Assembly (NCBI RefSeq): GCF_012843905.1
Contig: NZ_JABAGC010000007.1
Coordinates: forward strand, 41,594-105,593
Length of the DNA stretch: 64,000 bases
DNA from: Clostridium sp. SM-530-WT-3G
GTDB taxonomy: Bacteria > Bacillota > Clostridia > Clostridiales > Clostridiaceae
Reading direction: 5' to 3'
Of the stretch, positions 19,655-28,900 are shown piece after piece (position 1 is the first letter of the stretch; every line of letters begins with the position of its first letter). The translations under genes were made by a program, and so were the position numbers. The notes under the pieces were generated by a model. That model ran no database searches, was not told where the DNA came from, and worked only from the letters and a program-made list of their open reading frames with translations.

Positions 19655-20296
19655 ATGAATTTTAAGGAACAAAGTATTAAAGAATTTTTAAGAGATTTAG
19701 AATCAGATTTACCAGCCCCAGGTGGTGGAAGTGTAGCTGGACTTATAAGTGCATTAGCAGGTGCTTTAAATTCTATGGTATATTCACTTACTGTAGGTAA
19801 AAAAGCATATATGAATTTAGAAGAAAGTGAAAAGGAATTAATTAATAATTTTCAGGAAGAAAGCAGAAGATTTACAATAAGAAGTTTAGAGTTAATGGAT
19901 TTAGATAAAGAAAATTTTCTTGAGTTGATGGAGTCATATAAACTTCCTAAAAATACAGAAGATGAAATACAGTTAAGAAAAAAAGCTATAAGGGATAATA
20001 CTATAAAATCAATGGAAGCACCTTTAGCTTTAGCAAGAGAAAGTTTGAGGTTTTATGATAGTCTGAAAGTTATGAACAAGTATGGTAATAAAATGCTTTT
20101 GTCTGATTTAAGTATCTCTGCTATATTGTTAAATAGTGCAATAGAAAGTTCAATAATTAATGTAAAGGTAAATCTAAATAGTCTTAGAAATGAAGAGTTT
20201 TTTGAGTCTATTGATAAGGAATTAATAAATATTCAAGAAGAATCAGAAAGAAATAAAAAAGAAATATGCGAGAGCATAGAAAAAATTATTTATTAG
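19655..20296 (+). CDS. Cyclodeaminase/cyclohydrolase family protein (FTCD C-terminal-like)
   Basis: The 213-residue helical protein has the family's opening motif PAPGGGSVAGLISALAGALN and the MDLDKENFLELMESYKLPK segment. Homologues include formiminotetrahydrofolate cyclodeaminase and methenyl-THF cyclohydrolase FchA, one-carbon folate enzymes. Which reaction this one catalyses cannot be read from sequence. It is 33 bases after the polysaccharide operon and may be cotranscribed, although its role looks unrelated. GAGGGAGAG precedes the ATG. Confidence 0.85.
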   Translation: MNFKEQSIKEFLRDLESDLPAPGGGSVAGLISALAGALNSMVYSLTVGKKAYMNLEESEKELINNFQEESRRFTIRSLELMDLDKENFLELMESYKLPKNTEDEIQLRKKAIRDNTIKSMEAPLALARESLRFYDSLKVMNKYGNKMLLSDLSISAILLNSAIESSIINVKVNLNSLRNEEFFESIDKELINIQEESERNKKEICESIEKIIY

Positions 20297-20313
20297 CTTA
20301 ACTTAAGTTAATC

Positions 20314-20355
20314 AGGATCCTCGTGTGTGATTGAGTAACACATGAGGGTCCTTTA
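20314..20355 (+). terminator. Hairpin terminator after the cyclodeaminase gene
   Basis: AGGATCCTCGTGTGT (20314-20328) pairs with ACACATGAGGGTCCT (20338-20352), 15 bp with two G-U pairs. Only a short T-rich tail follows. It lies tail to tail with the small gene on the other strand and may serve both. Confidence 0.65.
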
Positions 20356-20363
20356 ATATTGGG

Positions 20364-20504
20364 TTATTTTATAGGATTTCCATCATAAGTTGTATATTGT
20401 GACTTATTTTTTGGATTACCCACATTATTCTGATTATCATGTAATCTTTGTCTTCTTTCACCTTTTTGCATAGGATTAGAAGCACCAGGTCTATTAGTTG
20501 CCAT
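20364..20504 (-). CDS. Small hydrophilic protein, 46 residues
   Basis: The minus strand encodes a 46-residue protein beginning MATNRPGASNPMQKGERRQ and ending YDGNPIK. It has a good ribosome binding site (AAAGGATG) eight bases before the ATG. It is rich in Asn, Gln, Gly and Lys with no hydrophobic core, so it is probably disordered or spore-associated. It resembles the small hydrophilic proteins that recur in Clostridium genomes (the type called clostri-philic), but I recognise this by style only. It is too short for ordinary gene-length cut-offs. It lies between converging transcripts. Confidence 0.6.
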   Translation of the reverse strand: MATNRPGASNPMQKGERRQRLHDNQNNVGNPKNKSQYTTYDGNPIK

Positions 20505-20640
20505 AATAAACACATCCTTTCAAGATTATTTTATACTAGTATGAAATTTTAATACTATATAAGAGGAAATACATTAAATTTACAAAATAATAAATAATGT
20601 AATAGTTTTCTAAATATTGTATAATTATTGTGTGATATGA

Positions 20641-20892
20641 ATTAGCTGGAATAAGAAGCTAAAGCGAGGGGGGGAAGAAGGAAAAGCAAAAAGAAAAGAT
20701 TTTCTTGTAATATCATTTTTTCAATTTAGCAATAAAAAGAAGAAAAGATTAGAAGGAAAAAAAGAAAAGTATTTAGTAGACTTGTCTTATTATAGTTTAA
20801 AAGATTTAAAAAAGATTATTGAAGTTATTACTGAAAAGAATTCAAATATAAAAATAACTAAAGAATTAGATGATTATTTAAATAGAAGATAA
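20641..20892 (+). pseudogene. Open frame without a start codon; possible decayed small gene
   Basis: An 83-codon open frame with coding-like composition ends at a TAA directly before a strong terminator. Its C-terminal part (DLSYYSLKDLKKIIEVITEK) looks like a real helical protein. No ATG, GTG or correctly placed TTG opens it: the frame is closed by TGA at 20638, and a Shine-Dalgarno-like GAGGGGGGG at 20666-20674 has no start after it. A 7-G homopolymer at 20668-20674 could hide a length error, but no upstream frame supplies an ATG either. It may be a remnant or use a non-standard start. Confidence 0.35.
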
Positions 20893-20897
20893 TAGAA

Positions 20898-20932
20898 ATA
20901 GAGTAAAACTCAAAAGTTTTACTCTATTTTTA
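20898..20932. terminator. Bidirectional terminator
   Basis: Perfect 13-bp stem ATAGAGTAAAACT (20898-20910) with 20915-20927, loop CAAA, T-tract on the plus side and A-rich flank on the other. It separates the small plus-strand frame from the deacetylase gene ending at 20930 on the minus strand. Confidence 0.8.
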
Positions 20933-21799
20933 TGGGAGTTCATTTAATGATTTAAATTCATATCCTTCTGATTTTAAGTCATTAAGAACTTTTTTTAGTA
21001 TTTTAGTATTAGTATTTGAGACTGCATGTAAAAGCATTATACATCCGGGGTGTGAGCCAGAAGAAATTTTACTTAAAGCATATCCTTCTGAAGGCTGATC
21101 ATTTATAAGCCAATCTTTATATGCGAAGCTCCAAAAAATAGTCTTATAACCTAATTCCTTAGTTATTTGAAGAGATTCCTTTGAGTATTTACCCATTGGA
21201 GGTCTGAAGAATTTAGGCATATCCTCTCCTATAAGTTCTTTATAGGCTTCTTCTACGCCTGTAAGTTCTTGTTCAAATTTTGATTTATCATGGATTTGAG
21301 CCATTGAAGGATGATGTACAGAGTGATTGCCTACTATATGGCCTTCATTAACCATTCTTTTTATTAATTCAGGCTCTTTATCTATATATGGTTTGACTAC
21401 AAAGAATGCTGCTGGAACATTAACTTCTTTTAAAGTATCTAGAATAGCTGCTGTATTTCCATTTTCATAGCCTTCATCAAATGTGAGGTACATAACTTTA
21501 TTTGAAGTGTCTCCTAAAAAATAAGCATTATTTTCCTGTAAGAAATCAATTGATTCTTTAGGTCCTTCGGCAATATTGTCTTTTCCTTTGCCTACGTAAT
21601 ACCAGTTTAATTCGCCTTGGTCGTTTGTAAATATAGATATGTCTATATCATCTGAAAAATCATTAAAGTCTCCTAATGTATTTTCTTCAATTGTAGGTAT
21701 ACTGTTATTATTATCATTATCAATACTCCAAGCGGGAAGAGTAAAAAATAAATTAAAGGCTAGTTGCGCAGAAGCTAACCTTAAAAAAGTTTTTTTCAT
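20930..21799 (-). CDS. pdaA: Polysaccharide deacetylase, PdaA-like (muramic delta-lactam type)
   Basis: A 289-residue exported protein with an N-terminal signal segment (about residues 5-25), an acidic linker and a NodB deacetylase domain. Motifs are in order: YLTFDEGYENGNT (catalytic Asp region, in the EGYEN form seen in PdaA), GNHSVHHPSM (metal-binding His pair), FRPPMGKYS, and a C-terminal MLLHAVS. PdaA removes acetyl groups from muramic acid in spore cortex peptidoglycan, leading to delta-lactam. The assignment to PdaA rather than another NodB enzyme is by motif likeness. The minus-strand ATG is preceded by AGAAGGTGG. Confidence 0.85.
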   Translation of the reverse strand: MKKTFLRLASAQLAFNLFFTLPAWSIDNDNNNSIPTIEENTLGDFNDFSDDIDISIFTNDQGELNWYYVGKGKDNIAEGPKESIDFLQENNAYFLGDTSNKVMYLTFDEGYENGNTAAILDTLKEVNVPAAFFVVKPYIDKEPELIKRMVNEGHIVGNHSVHHPSMAQIHDKSKFEQELTGVEEAYKELIGEDMPKFFRPPMGKYSKESLQITKELGYKTIFWSFAYKDWLINDQPSEGYALSKISSGSHPGCIMLLHAVSNTNTKILKKVLNDLKSEGYEFKSLNELP

Positions 21800-22070
21800 A
21801 AATCCACCTTCTGTTATTATATTAATCTGAAATACTAATCATTAGTATTATTTGTAGGAACTTATAAAATAATGTTGGTAATTTATATTGAAAATATAAT
21901 ATTTTGGATTGTGAAATATTAGTATTTTTAATAGAGAAGTTGAAATAAAAAATTATCTAGAGTATAATTTTCTAAGATATATTCTTAAAGTTAATAATTA
22001 GCGAGTAATAGTTAACTATTAGAAAATAATTAGATTAATAATAACTGAGTTTAGAAAGGAATGTACATAG
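21800..22070. other. Divergent promoter region between pdaA and ychF
   Basis: This 271-base AT-rich spacer separates divergent genes and must hold promoters for both. Around 22000-22021 there is TAGTTAACTA within TAATAGTTAACTATTAG, a degenerate relative of the GTTAAC repeats at 1683 and 31406. No coding frame was seen. Confidence 0.4.
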
Positions 22071-23168
22071 ATGAAATTAGGTATGGTAGGTCTTCCTAAT
22101 GTAGGAAAGAGCACATTGTTTAATGCAATAACAAAAGCAGGAGCAGAATCAGCTAACTATCCATTCTGTACAATTGAACCAAACGTTGGTGTTGTAAGTG
22201 TACCAGATAAAAGATTAGATGTATTAGAAAAAATGTATAATACTAAGAAAAAGGTTTATACAGCAATAGAATTCTATGATATAGCAGGATTAGTTAAAGG
22301 TGCTTCAAAAGGTGAAGGGTTAGGAAATAAATTCTTAGCTAATATAAGAGAAGTTGCAGCTATAGTTCATGTAGTAAGATGTTTTGACGATGAAAATGTT
22401 GTTCACGTTGAAGGAAGTGTTGATCCAATTAGAGATATTGAAACTATCAACTTAGAATTAATATTCTCTGATTTAGAAATGCTTGAAAGAAGAATGGAAA
22501 AGACAATTAAACTTGTAAGATCAGGTGATAAAACTGCTAAATTTGAATATGGAGTAATGGAAAGAATTAAAGAACAGCTTGAAGCTAACAAACCTGCAAG
22601 AACTCTTGAATTCACAGATGAAGAAAAAGCTTTTGTAAAAGGTTTATTTTTAATCACTTCAAAACCAGTTTTATATGCATGTAATATTTCTGAAGATGAT
22701 GTTATGGAAGGAAACTTCGATAACGATTATGTTAAGAAGGTTAAAGAATATGCTGCAAGCGAAAATTCTGAAGTTATGGTTGTAAGTGCTAAGATCGAAG
22801 AAGAAATGTCTGGTCTTGAAGATGACGAAAAAGCTGAAATACTTGCAGAATATGGATTAGAAGAATCAGGATTAGATAAGTTAATTGAAACAAGCTACAG
22901 ATTATTAGGTCTTATGAGTTTCTTAACTGCTGGAGTTCAAGAAGTAAGAGCATGGACAATTAAAAGAGGAACTAAAGCTCCTCAAGCAGCTGGAAAGATT
23001 CACTCAGATATAGAAAGAGGATTTATAAGAGCTGAAGTTGTAGGTTATGATGATTTAGTTGAATGTGGTTCTGAAGCTGCTGCTAAAGAACATGGTAAGT
23101 TCAGACTAGAAGGAAAAGATTATGTAATGCAGGACGGAGACGTTGTAAACTTTAGATTTAACGTTTAG
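22071..23168 (+). CDS. ychF: Ribosome-binding ATPase YchF
   Basis: The 365-residue Obg-superfamily P-loop protein hydrolyses ATP rather than GTP and binds ribosomes. G1 is GLPNVGKST (residues 7-15). G3 is the [17 protein letters not shown] stretch. The NKxD position reads NISE (in YACNISEDD), as expected for the ATP-preferring YchF group. The C-terminal TGS-like domain follows [12 protein letters not shown] and ends [28 protein letters not shown] precedes the ATG. The gene has its own terminator. Confidence 0.96.
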   Translation: MKLGMVGLPNVGKSTLFNAITKAGAESANYPFCTIEPNVGVVSVPDKRLDVLEKMYNTKKKVYTAIEFYDIAGLVKGASKGEGLGNKFLANIREVAAIVHVVRCFDDENVVHVEGSVDPIRDIETINLELIFSDLEMLERRMEKTIKLVRSGDKTAKFEYGVMERIKEQLEANKPARTLEFTDEEKAFVKGLFLITSKPVLYACNISEDDVMEGNFDNDYVKKVKEYAASENSEVMVVSAKIEEEMSGLEDDEKAEILAEYGLEESGLDKLIETSYRLLGLMSFLTAGVQEVRAWTIKRGTKAPQAAGKIHSDIERGFIRAEVVGYDDLVECGSEAAAKEHGKFRLEGKDYVMQDGDVVNFRFNV

Positions 23169-23180
23169 TTTGAATAAAAG

Positions 23181-23215
23181 AAGTTTTTCGATATATTATC
23201 GAGAAACTTTTTTTG
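23181..23215 (+). terminator. Rho-independent terminator after ychF
   Basis: AAGTTTTTCGATA (23181-23193) pairs with TATCGAGAAACTT (23197-23209) with one G-U pair, followed by a T-tract. Confidence 0.85.
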
Positions 23216-23328
23216 TTATAGAAAGTATTAATAATAAATGAAGATTATATAACAAAGTAGATTTTTATTAGAATGTTTGTTAAAATAAAATTTAGGATTG
23301 CATAGGAAAAAATTAGAGGTGATTTCTA

Positions 23329-25056
23329 ATGGAAAAGTCGAATAAATCAAATAATCATTCTTTAAATAAAAGTAAATATTTTATGCCAATACTATTAATG
23401 ATTATTTATCTATGTATAGCATTATTTATTACTTTGGGAGTAAGATCGGTATTTGGAAATCAAAAAGAGGATGAAAGTATAAAGATCTCAGATAATTCTG
23501 GAGAAGAATTTTATTTTAATGATAAGTATGATTCTGCAATAACTGAATTTACTTCATTACAAGAAAAGGATAATTGGCCTTCATATACTGCTGATACAGC
23601 AAAAATTCAATCAATACAAGGAAATTATGTTAAATCCAATAGTACATTACAAAAAGCATATGAGGGAAGAAATAAAGTAATAGATACAAAGAGTGCGCAA
23701 AACGATAATATAAAGGAAAAAGATGTAGACTTAGCAAGTCAGATAGTATTTACATATTTTTTGAATGGTGAATATAAGAAAGCTTTAGATTATGGTGAAT
23801 TTTATTTGAATATTTATCCACAAGAATCAAAATTACAGCAGACTATGTTCACTGTATATTTAAGTAATAACGAAAGTGAAAAAGCAAAGTATATAGTTAA
23901 AAATTATAGTTTAGATGAGCAAAATTCTGATGATATAGTTTCATTAGCTCAAATGAATTTTATACTTGGAAACTATGATATTGGATTAAAACTTTTAAAT
24001 GAAGCATGGAATGTAGACAAAAATTCATTGAAAATATTCGATGCAGTAGAACAAGTAAGTGATAGAACAACATTACTAAATGATGTTGATAAAGCAAAAG
24101 AAGAAAATAAAAATGAAGAATTTCATAATGCAGTTTTAGCTAAAATTTATTCATTAAATGAAGCTGATAAGGAAAAAGCATTGGCCCTTGTTGAAAAAAT
24201 GGATAAGGAAAATGTTGATAGTGCCAATGTGGATTTATTAAAATATGACCTTTTAAAAGATAAAGATGGCCAAGAGATTATCGATACTTTAAAGGATAAG
24301 TATGATGAAACTACACTTATGGGATGCTATATTAGAGCAATTGAAAATTATGAAAATAAAAAATATGATGAAGCATTTAAATATGCGAAGAAATGCATTG
24401 TTATTGATAAAAATTATAATGGTACATATTATCTTATAGAAAATATAAAATCTGCACAGCAAAAACCACAATTAGCTGAACCATTTGTTATAGATGCTAT
24501 GTATAATGAAGAGTATAATTATAATACTATAGTAAAAACAGCAGAATATTATAAGAATGTTCTTAAGGATAGTAATAAGGCAATTCATTATTATGAGTTA
24601 GCTGGACATGTAAATCCAAAAGATGCAGATATATTCTATAATATTGGATTAATTCAGCTTAATAATCAAAGAATAGATGATGCTATTGAATCAATAAAGA
24701 AGAGTATTTCAATAAGTGAAAGTAATCCTAAGTACTATAGAGCGTTAGGATGTATTTATCTTGATAAAAAAGATGATGAAAAATCTATAGAATATATAAG
24801 AAAAGCATACGACCTTGATGATAAAGATATTTTAACACTAAATGATGCTGCTTGTTATTATGCAATGATAGATAATAACGTAGATAGAGCAATGACTAAT
24901 ATAAAGTCAGCATATGATGGAATAAATGAGGAAACAAAAGAAGAAAATAAAAATATTATAAGTGATAATTATAATAGAATAAAATCAGCTTTTGATTCTT
25001 CTCAAAAAGATGGCAATTCTAAAACAAAGATTTCAGAACTTAAGCTTATATATTAA
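23329..25056 (+). CDS. Membrane-anchored tetratricopeptide repeat protein
   Basis: The 575-residue protein has one hydrophobic segment near the N-terminus (about residues 19-40) after a short basic tail, so the bulk is predicted outside the membrane. TPR units fill the rest, clearest at the C-terminal end: IHYYELAGHVNPKDADIFYN and PKYYRALGCIYLDKKDDEKS. No enzyme motif was found. It is followed after 99 bases by a transglutaminase-fold protein with a similar anchor, suggesting a surface pair. GAGGTGAT precedes the ATG. Confidence 0.75.
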   Translation: MEKSNKSNNHSLNKSKYFMPILLMIIYLCIALFITLGVRSVFGNQKEDESIKISDNSGEEFYFNDKYDSAITEFTSLQEKDNWPSYTADTAKIQSIQGNYVKSNSTLQKAYEGRNKVIDTKSAQNDNIKEKDVDLASQIVFTYFLNGEYKKALDYGEFYLNIYPQESKLQQTMFTVYLSNNESEKAKYIVKNYSLDEQNSDDIVSLAQMNFILGNYDIGLKLLNEAWNVDKNSLKIFDAVEQVSDRTTLLNDVDKAKEENKNEEFHNAVLAKIYSLNEADKEKALALVEKMDKENVDSANVDLLKYDLLKDKDGQEIIDTLKDKYDETTLMGCYIRAIENYENKKYDEAFKYAKKCIVIDKNYNGTYYLIENIKSAQQKPQLAEPFVIDAMYNEEYNYNTIVKTAEYYKNVLKDSNKAIHYYELAGHVNPKDADIFYNIGLIQLNNQRIDDAIESIKKSISISESNPKYYRALGCIYLDKKDDEKSIEYIRKAYDLDDKDILTLNDAACYYAMIDNNVDRAMTNIKSAYDGINEETKEENKNIISDNYNRIKSAFDSSQKDGNSKTKISELKLIY

Positions 25057-25085
25057 TATAACGATAATTATATAGAATATTTTAA

Positions 25086-25120
25086 TTTAGACTATCTTGT
25101 GTTAGATAGTCTAAATTTAT
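25086..25120 (+). terminator. Hairpin between the TPR and transglutaminase-like genes
   Basis: Perfect 12-bp stem, 25086-25097 with 25104-25115, followed by only a short TTTAT tail. It may be a weak terminator allowing read-through to the next gene. Confidence 0.5.
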
Positions 25121-25155
25121 GAGTAAAGAAATTTGAGAAGAAGGTATGAAGGAGT

Positions 25156-26328
25156 ATGAGTGGAAAGAGCATGAAATCTAATAAGTTAAAGATAATTTCT
25201 GGAACAATAATAGTTTTTGGGTTACCGATTTTATTTTTATTTGGTAAAACTATGTTTTCTCAAGGAATAATTATAAAAAATTGGAATAACTATTATGATG
25301 AAGGTAATATTGTACTATTTTATGAGTCTTTAAATAATCAAAAAAATATTAAATTAAACGAAAAATATCAAATTAATGATTTTGTAAATACAGAACAAAG
25401 TGAATTTGATAGAGTTTTAAAATGCACTAATATAGTAAAAGGATTAATTGAAAAAGATGATGTTCCAGAGACAGGATTAAGAAGTGCTTTTGATATTTTG
25501 GAAAAGAAAGCTGATTCTAAGAAGGTCAATTTTAAGGATGCTGCTATAATAGCTAGAGATATAATAAATTGTACTGGCGTAAAGACAAGAATAGGTATAT
25601 TTAGAAAAGGTGGTGCTCAGTACGAAAATAATTGTGAATATTACGTAATTGAATATTGGAGTACAGAATTAAACAAATGGGTTATGGTAGATTTCTTAGA
25701 TCAAGGATATTTTTTTGATGGAGATAATAAATTATCTGCAATAGAGGTTTTAAAGTGTAATTTAAGAAAAACACCTTATTTAGGGAATACATCACAACAA
25801 GATTATAAGAATAATCTAAATAAATATCTAGATTCATATTCATTAAATATTGAAAATAGTAATGCAAATATGAGAAGTAATTGTATTGTAACTTATATAA
25901 AAAACGATGAGGCATTAGAAATAAAATTTAAAAGTAAATACCCTGCACCAACAATATTTACAAAGCAGACTCAATTATTTGAAAAGAGTCCATTTAATGA
26001 TTTGTTAAAAGATGATTCAAAAGAATATTTACTGATAACTGCTTCAAAGTTAACTGAAGAAAATAAAGATAAGAATGATAATAATGTATTAAAAACAGAA
26101 ACAAGCAGTATAGGTGATAAAAAAGAAAAAATAATAGGTGATAAAATAATGATTTCTGCATTTAAGAATGATAAAGTACTTAAATCATTTTATTTAAGCA
26201 TAAATGGATCTGAGTTTGAAAAAATAGAAAATTACAAAGAACAGGTGTTGGAAAAAGGTACAACAAAGATAGATTTGTCGATTGATGGAAGTACAGTGGT
26301 AAGTAGCGTTACAATTGATAAGAAATAA
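25156..26328 (+). CDS. Membrane-anchored transglutaminase-fold protein lacking the catalytic cysteine
   Basis: The 390-residue protein has an N-terminal hydrophobic anchor (about residues 12-30) and an extracellular region. Residues 124-180 follow the transglutaminase-core pattern: VNFKDAAIIARDII corresponds to the family's G-V-C-R-D segment, and EYYVIEYWSTELNKWVMVDF to the H-A-W-V..W-V-x-V-D segment. The cysteine position is Phe126 and the histidine position is Glu161 or its neighbour, while the Asp (179) remains, so the classic Cys-His-Asp triad is absent. The fold assignment is by pattern and not certain. The C-terminal 180 residues are unrecognised. The start at 25156 is close to AAGGAG; an ATG at 25171 is an alternative. 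Confidence 0.6.
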   Translation: MSGKSMKSNKLKIISGTIIVFGLPILFLFGKTMFSQGIIIKNWNNYYDEGNIVLFYESLNNQKNIKLNEKYQINDFVNTEQSEFDRVLKCTNIVKGLIEKDDVPETGLRSAFDILEKKADSKKVNFKDAAIIARDIINCTGVKTRIGIFRKGGAQYENNCEYYVIEYWSTELNKWVMVDFLDQGYFFDGDNKLSAIEVLKCNLRKTPYLGNTSQQDYKNNLNKYLDSYSLNIENSNANMRSNCIVTYIKNDEALEIKFKSKYPAPTIFTKQTQLFEKSPFNDLLKDDSKEYLLITASKLTEENKDKNDNNVLKTETSSIGDKKEKIIGDKIMISAFKNDKVLKSFYLSINGSEFEKIENYKEQVLEKGTTKIDLSIDGSTVVSSVTIDKK

Positions 26329-26417
26329 TTTTAGATTAGAAAAATAAACTAATATTTACAATAAGGTAATATACTATTATAATTAGACAGAATGATTAAG
26401 AAAGAGGGTGATAATTA

Positions 26418-27278
26418 GTGATATTAGATATTATATTTGTACTTAAAGCATTATTTATAGCTATTATAGAAGGATTGACAGAATTTATTCCAGTATCATC
26501 AACAGGTCATATGATATTAGCATCAAGTATTATTGGTTTTGATAAACCAAAAGAATTTGTTGATATGTTTGAAGTTGTTATCCAATTGGGAGCAATACTT
26601 GCTGTTGTGGTTTTATATTGGAAAAAGATTAAGGACAGTATAATTGAATTTTTCACTTATATCTTTACTAAAGGTCAAGAAGGTAAAACAGGTTTTAAAT
26701 TTGGAATTAATGTAATTGTAGGATCAATTCCAATGATGATTTTTGGTCTTACATTTTATAAGAAGATTAAAAGCTTATTTAATGTTGATGCAGTTGTTGT
26801 TGGTCTTATAGTTGGTGGTATCTTATTAATAATAATTGAAAATAAATTTAGAAAGAATAAGAAAAAAGCTACTAGAAATATAGATAATATAACTCCTGTT
26901 CAAGCTCTTATAGTTGGATGCTTTCAAATACTTGCAGCATGGCCAGGAATGTCAAGAAGTGCCTCAACAATAATGGGGGGCTGGGTAGCTGGATTTTCAA
27001 CACCAATTGCTGCTGAATTTTCATTCTTTTTAGCTATTCCAGCTATGATTGGATCTAGTGGATTAGATCTTTTAAAATTTGATTATTCTCAAATGAATAT
27101 GTTATTATGGCTTTCTTTAGCTTTAGGATTTATTGTAGCATTTGTAGTGTCTATAATTGTTATGGAAAAATTCGTAGCATATCTAAAGAAAAAACCTATG
27201 AGAGTATTTGCTGTATATAGAATTGGACTAGGAATTGTATTTGGAATACTTGTATTTATGAAAGTAATTACTGCTTAA
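26418..27278 (+). CDS. uppP: Undecaprenyl-diphosphatase
   Basis: The BacA/UppP family membrane phosphatase recycles undecaprenyl pyrophosphate to the monophosphate carrier and can give bacitracin resistance. Both active-site stretches are present: EGLTEFIPVSSTGHMIL (residues about 15-31) and AAWPGMSRSASTIMGG. About eight hydrophobic segments; 286 residues is normal. The start is GTG with GAGGGTG seven bases upstream. It supplies lipid carrier for wall and polysaccharide synthesis, including the cluster at 13.6-19.6 kb. Confidence 0.95.
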   Translation: MILDIIFVLKALFIAIIEGLTEFIPVSSTGHMILASSIIGFDKPKEFVDMFEVVIQLGAILAVVVLYWKKIKDSIIEFFTYIFTKGQEGKTGFKFGINVIVGSIPMMIFGLTFYKKIKSLFNVDAVVVGLIVGGILLIIIENKFRKNKKKATRNIDNITPVQALIVGCFQILAAWPGMSRSASTIMGGWVAGFSTPIAAEFSFFLAIPAMIGSSGLDLLKFDYSQMNMLLWLSLALGFIVAFVVSIIVMEKFVAYLKKKPMRVFAVYRIGLGIVFGILVFMKVITA

Positions 27279-27284
27279 GTTAAG

Positions 27285-27324
27285 AGATTGAGAAGCTATT
27301 ATGAGTTTCTCAATCTTTTTTTAT
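27285..27324 (+). terminator. Rho-independent terminator after uppP
   Basis: AGATTGAGAAGCT (27285-27297) pairs with 27304-27316, including the block TTCTCAATCT, followed by seven T. Confidence 0.85.
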
Positions 27325-27757
27325 TAATCTAATTTTGCTAAATACAAGTACTATTAAAAGTTATATAATAGCAGAATTGTATTAATTAATTTAATATATT
27401 TTGAATTATACTCATATATTTTTATTCTGGTGTATATAAATTAATTATCTAGTTATTACTTATATTATAAATTTATTTATGTTAAAAGAGTAAGATAGTT
27501 TATATAAGGATATGCTTGAAGGAGTTCATTATAAAATATCAAAATAGAAGATTAACTTTATTGAAATAAAAGTATTATATGTAAAAATATTCTTTAAAAT
27601 GAATTGCGTTTATGATATTATAAAATAAGTAGGAGTAATCGTATACTTTGTGTTGTATTCCTATTTAAATATGGTATTTATATATTTTTTGAATTAAATA
27701 GTCAGAAAATAGTGAAAATTTATTGAGGAAAGATTATGGTATGGGGGGATTTAAAAA
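27325..27757. other. 433-base non-coding region before pfkA
   Basis: AT-rich spacer with no credible coding frame. It presumably holds the pfkA promoter and leader. An 8-bp imperfect inverted repeat, TAGGAGTA...TATTCCTA, lies near 27631-27665. No consensus -35/-10 pair with good spacing stood out. Confidence 0.4.
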
Positions 27758-28855
27758 ATGAATAAAGGTATTAAAAAAATAGCTTTGTTAACTGGGGGAG
27801 GAGATTGCCCAGGATTAAATGCAGTTATAAGGGCAGTTACTAAATCGGCTATATTAAATTATGGTTATGAAGTCATTGGGTATAAATTTGGATATAGAGG
27901 TCTATACAATAATGATTTTGTGAAATTAGATTTGTCTACTGTATCAGGTCTTTTACCTAGAGGAGGAACTATATTGTATAGTTCAAATAAAGATAATTTA
28001 TTTGATTATCAAGTTATTGAGAATGGTCAAAAAGTAAAAAAAGATGTATCTGATGTTGCAGTTGAGAATTTAAAAAAAGAAGGGGTAGATGTATTAGTAG
28101 TAATTGGAGGAGATGGAACATTAACATCTGCAAGGGATTTTTCTAGGAAAGGTGTAAATGTTATTGGAGTACCAAAAACAATTGATAATGATTTAGGATC
28201 TACTGATATTACATTTGGATTTAATACTGCTATTGATGTTGCAACAGAAGCATTGGACCGCCTTCATACTACTGCAGAATCTCATCATAGAATCATGATA
28301 CTAGAGGTTATGGGAAGAAATGCTGGATTTATAGCATTAGAGTCAGGCATTGCAGGGTCAGCAGATGTAATTTTATTACCAGAGATTCCTTATGATATTA
28401 ATAAAATTGTAGACAAGGTTGAAGAAAGGAAAAAGGAAGGAAAATTGTTTACGATTATTGTTGTAGCAGAAGGTGCTAAGCCTAAAGATGGAGAAATAAG
28501 TGTAGCTAAGATAGTTGCAGATAGTCCTGATCCAATAAGACTTGGAGGAATTGGGGATAAACTTGCAGATGACTTAGAAAAGCTTATTGAAGAAAGAGAA
28601 GTAAGATGTACAGTTCTTGGACATATTCAAAGAGGCGGTACAACATGTACTTTTGATAGAATCTTATCTACAAGATATGGAGTTGCAGCAGTAGAACTTA
28701 TTAATCAAGGTAAATTTGGAAGTATGGTCTGTTTGAAAGGCAATGAAATAACATATGACAGTCTTGAAAATGTTATAGGAAATAATAAAAATGTTGATAT
28801 AAATGGCGAGCTGGTAACTATGGCTAAGAAGATAGGTATATCATTTGCAGATTAA
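27758..28855 (+). CDS. pfkA: 6-phosphofructokinase
   Basis: This is a PfkA-superfamily enzyme of glycolysis, fructose-6-P to fructose-1,6-bisP. TGGGDCPGLNAVIR is at the N-terminus. GGDGT (117-121) has glycine at the position that distinguishes ATP users (E. coli Gly104) from PPi users (Asp). PKTIDND (139-145) has lysine at E. coli position 124, as in the long group III enzymes, and Asp143 is the catalytic base. The length of 365 residues, against about 320 for classic bacterial Pfk, also fits group III. ATP use is therefore likely but inferred. GGGGGGAT lies before the ATG. Confidence 0.93.
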   Translation: MNKGIKKIALLTGGGDCPGLNAVIRAVTKSAILNYGYEVIGYKFGYRGLYNNDFVKLDLSTVSGLLPRGGTILYSSNKDNLFDYQVIENGQKVKKDVSDVAVENLKKEGVDVLVVIGGDGTLTSARDFSRKGVNVIGVPKTIDNDLGSTDITFGFNTAIDVATEALDRLHTTAESHHRIMILEVMGRNAGFIALESGIAGSADVILLPEIPYDINKIVDKVEERKKEGKLFTIIVVAEGAKPKDGEISVAKIVADSPDPIRLGGIGDKLADDLEKLIEEREVRCTVLGHIQRGGTTCTFDRILSTRYGVAAVELINQGKFGSMVCLKGNEITYDSLENVIGNNKNVDINGELVTMAKKIGISFAD

Positions 28856-28900
28856 TAGCTATATCTGACATAAGATAATATTAGAAAGCGGTGAAGTATT

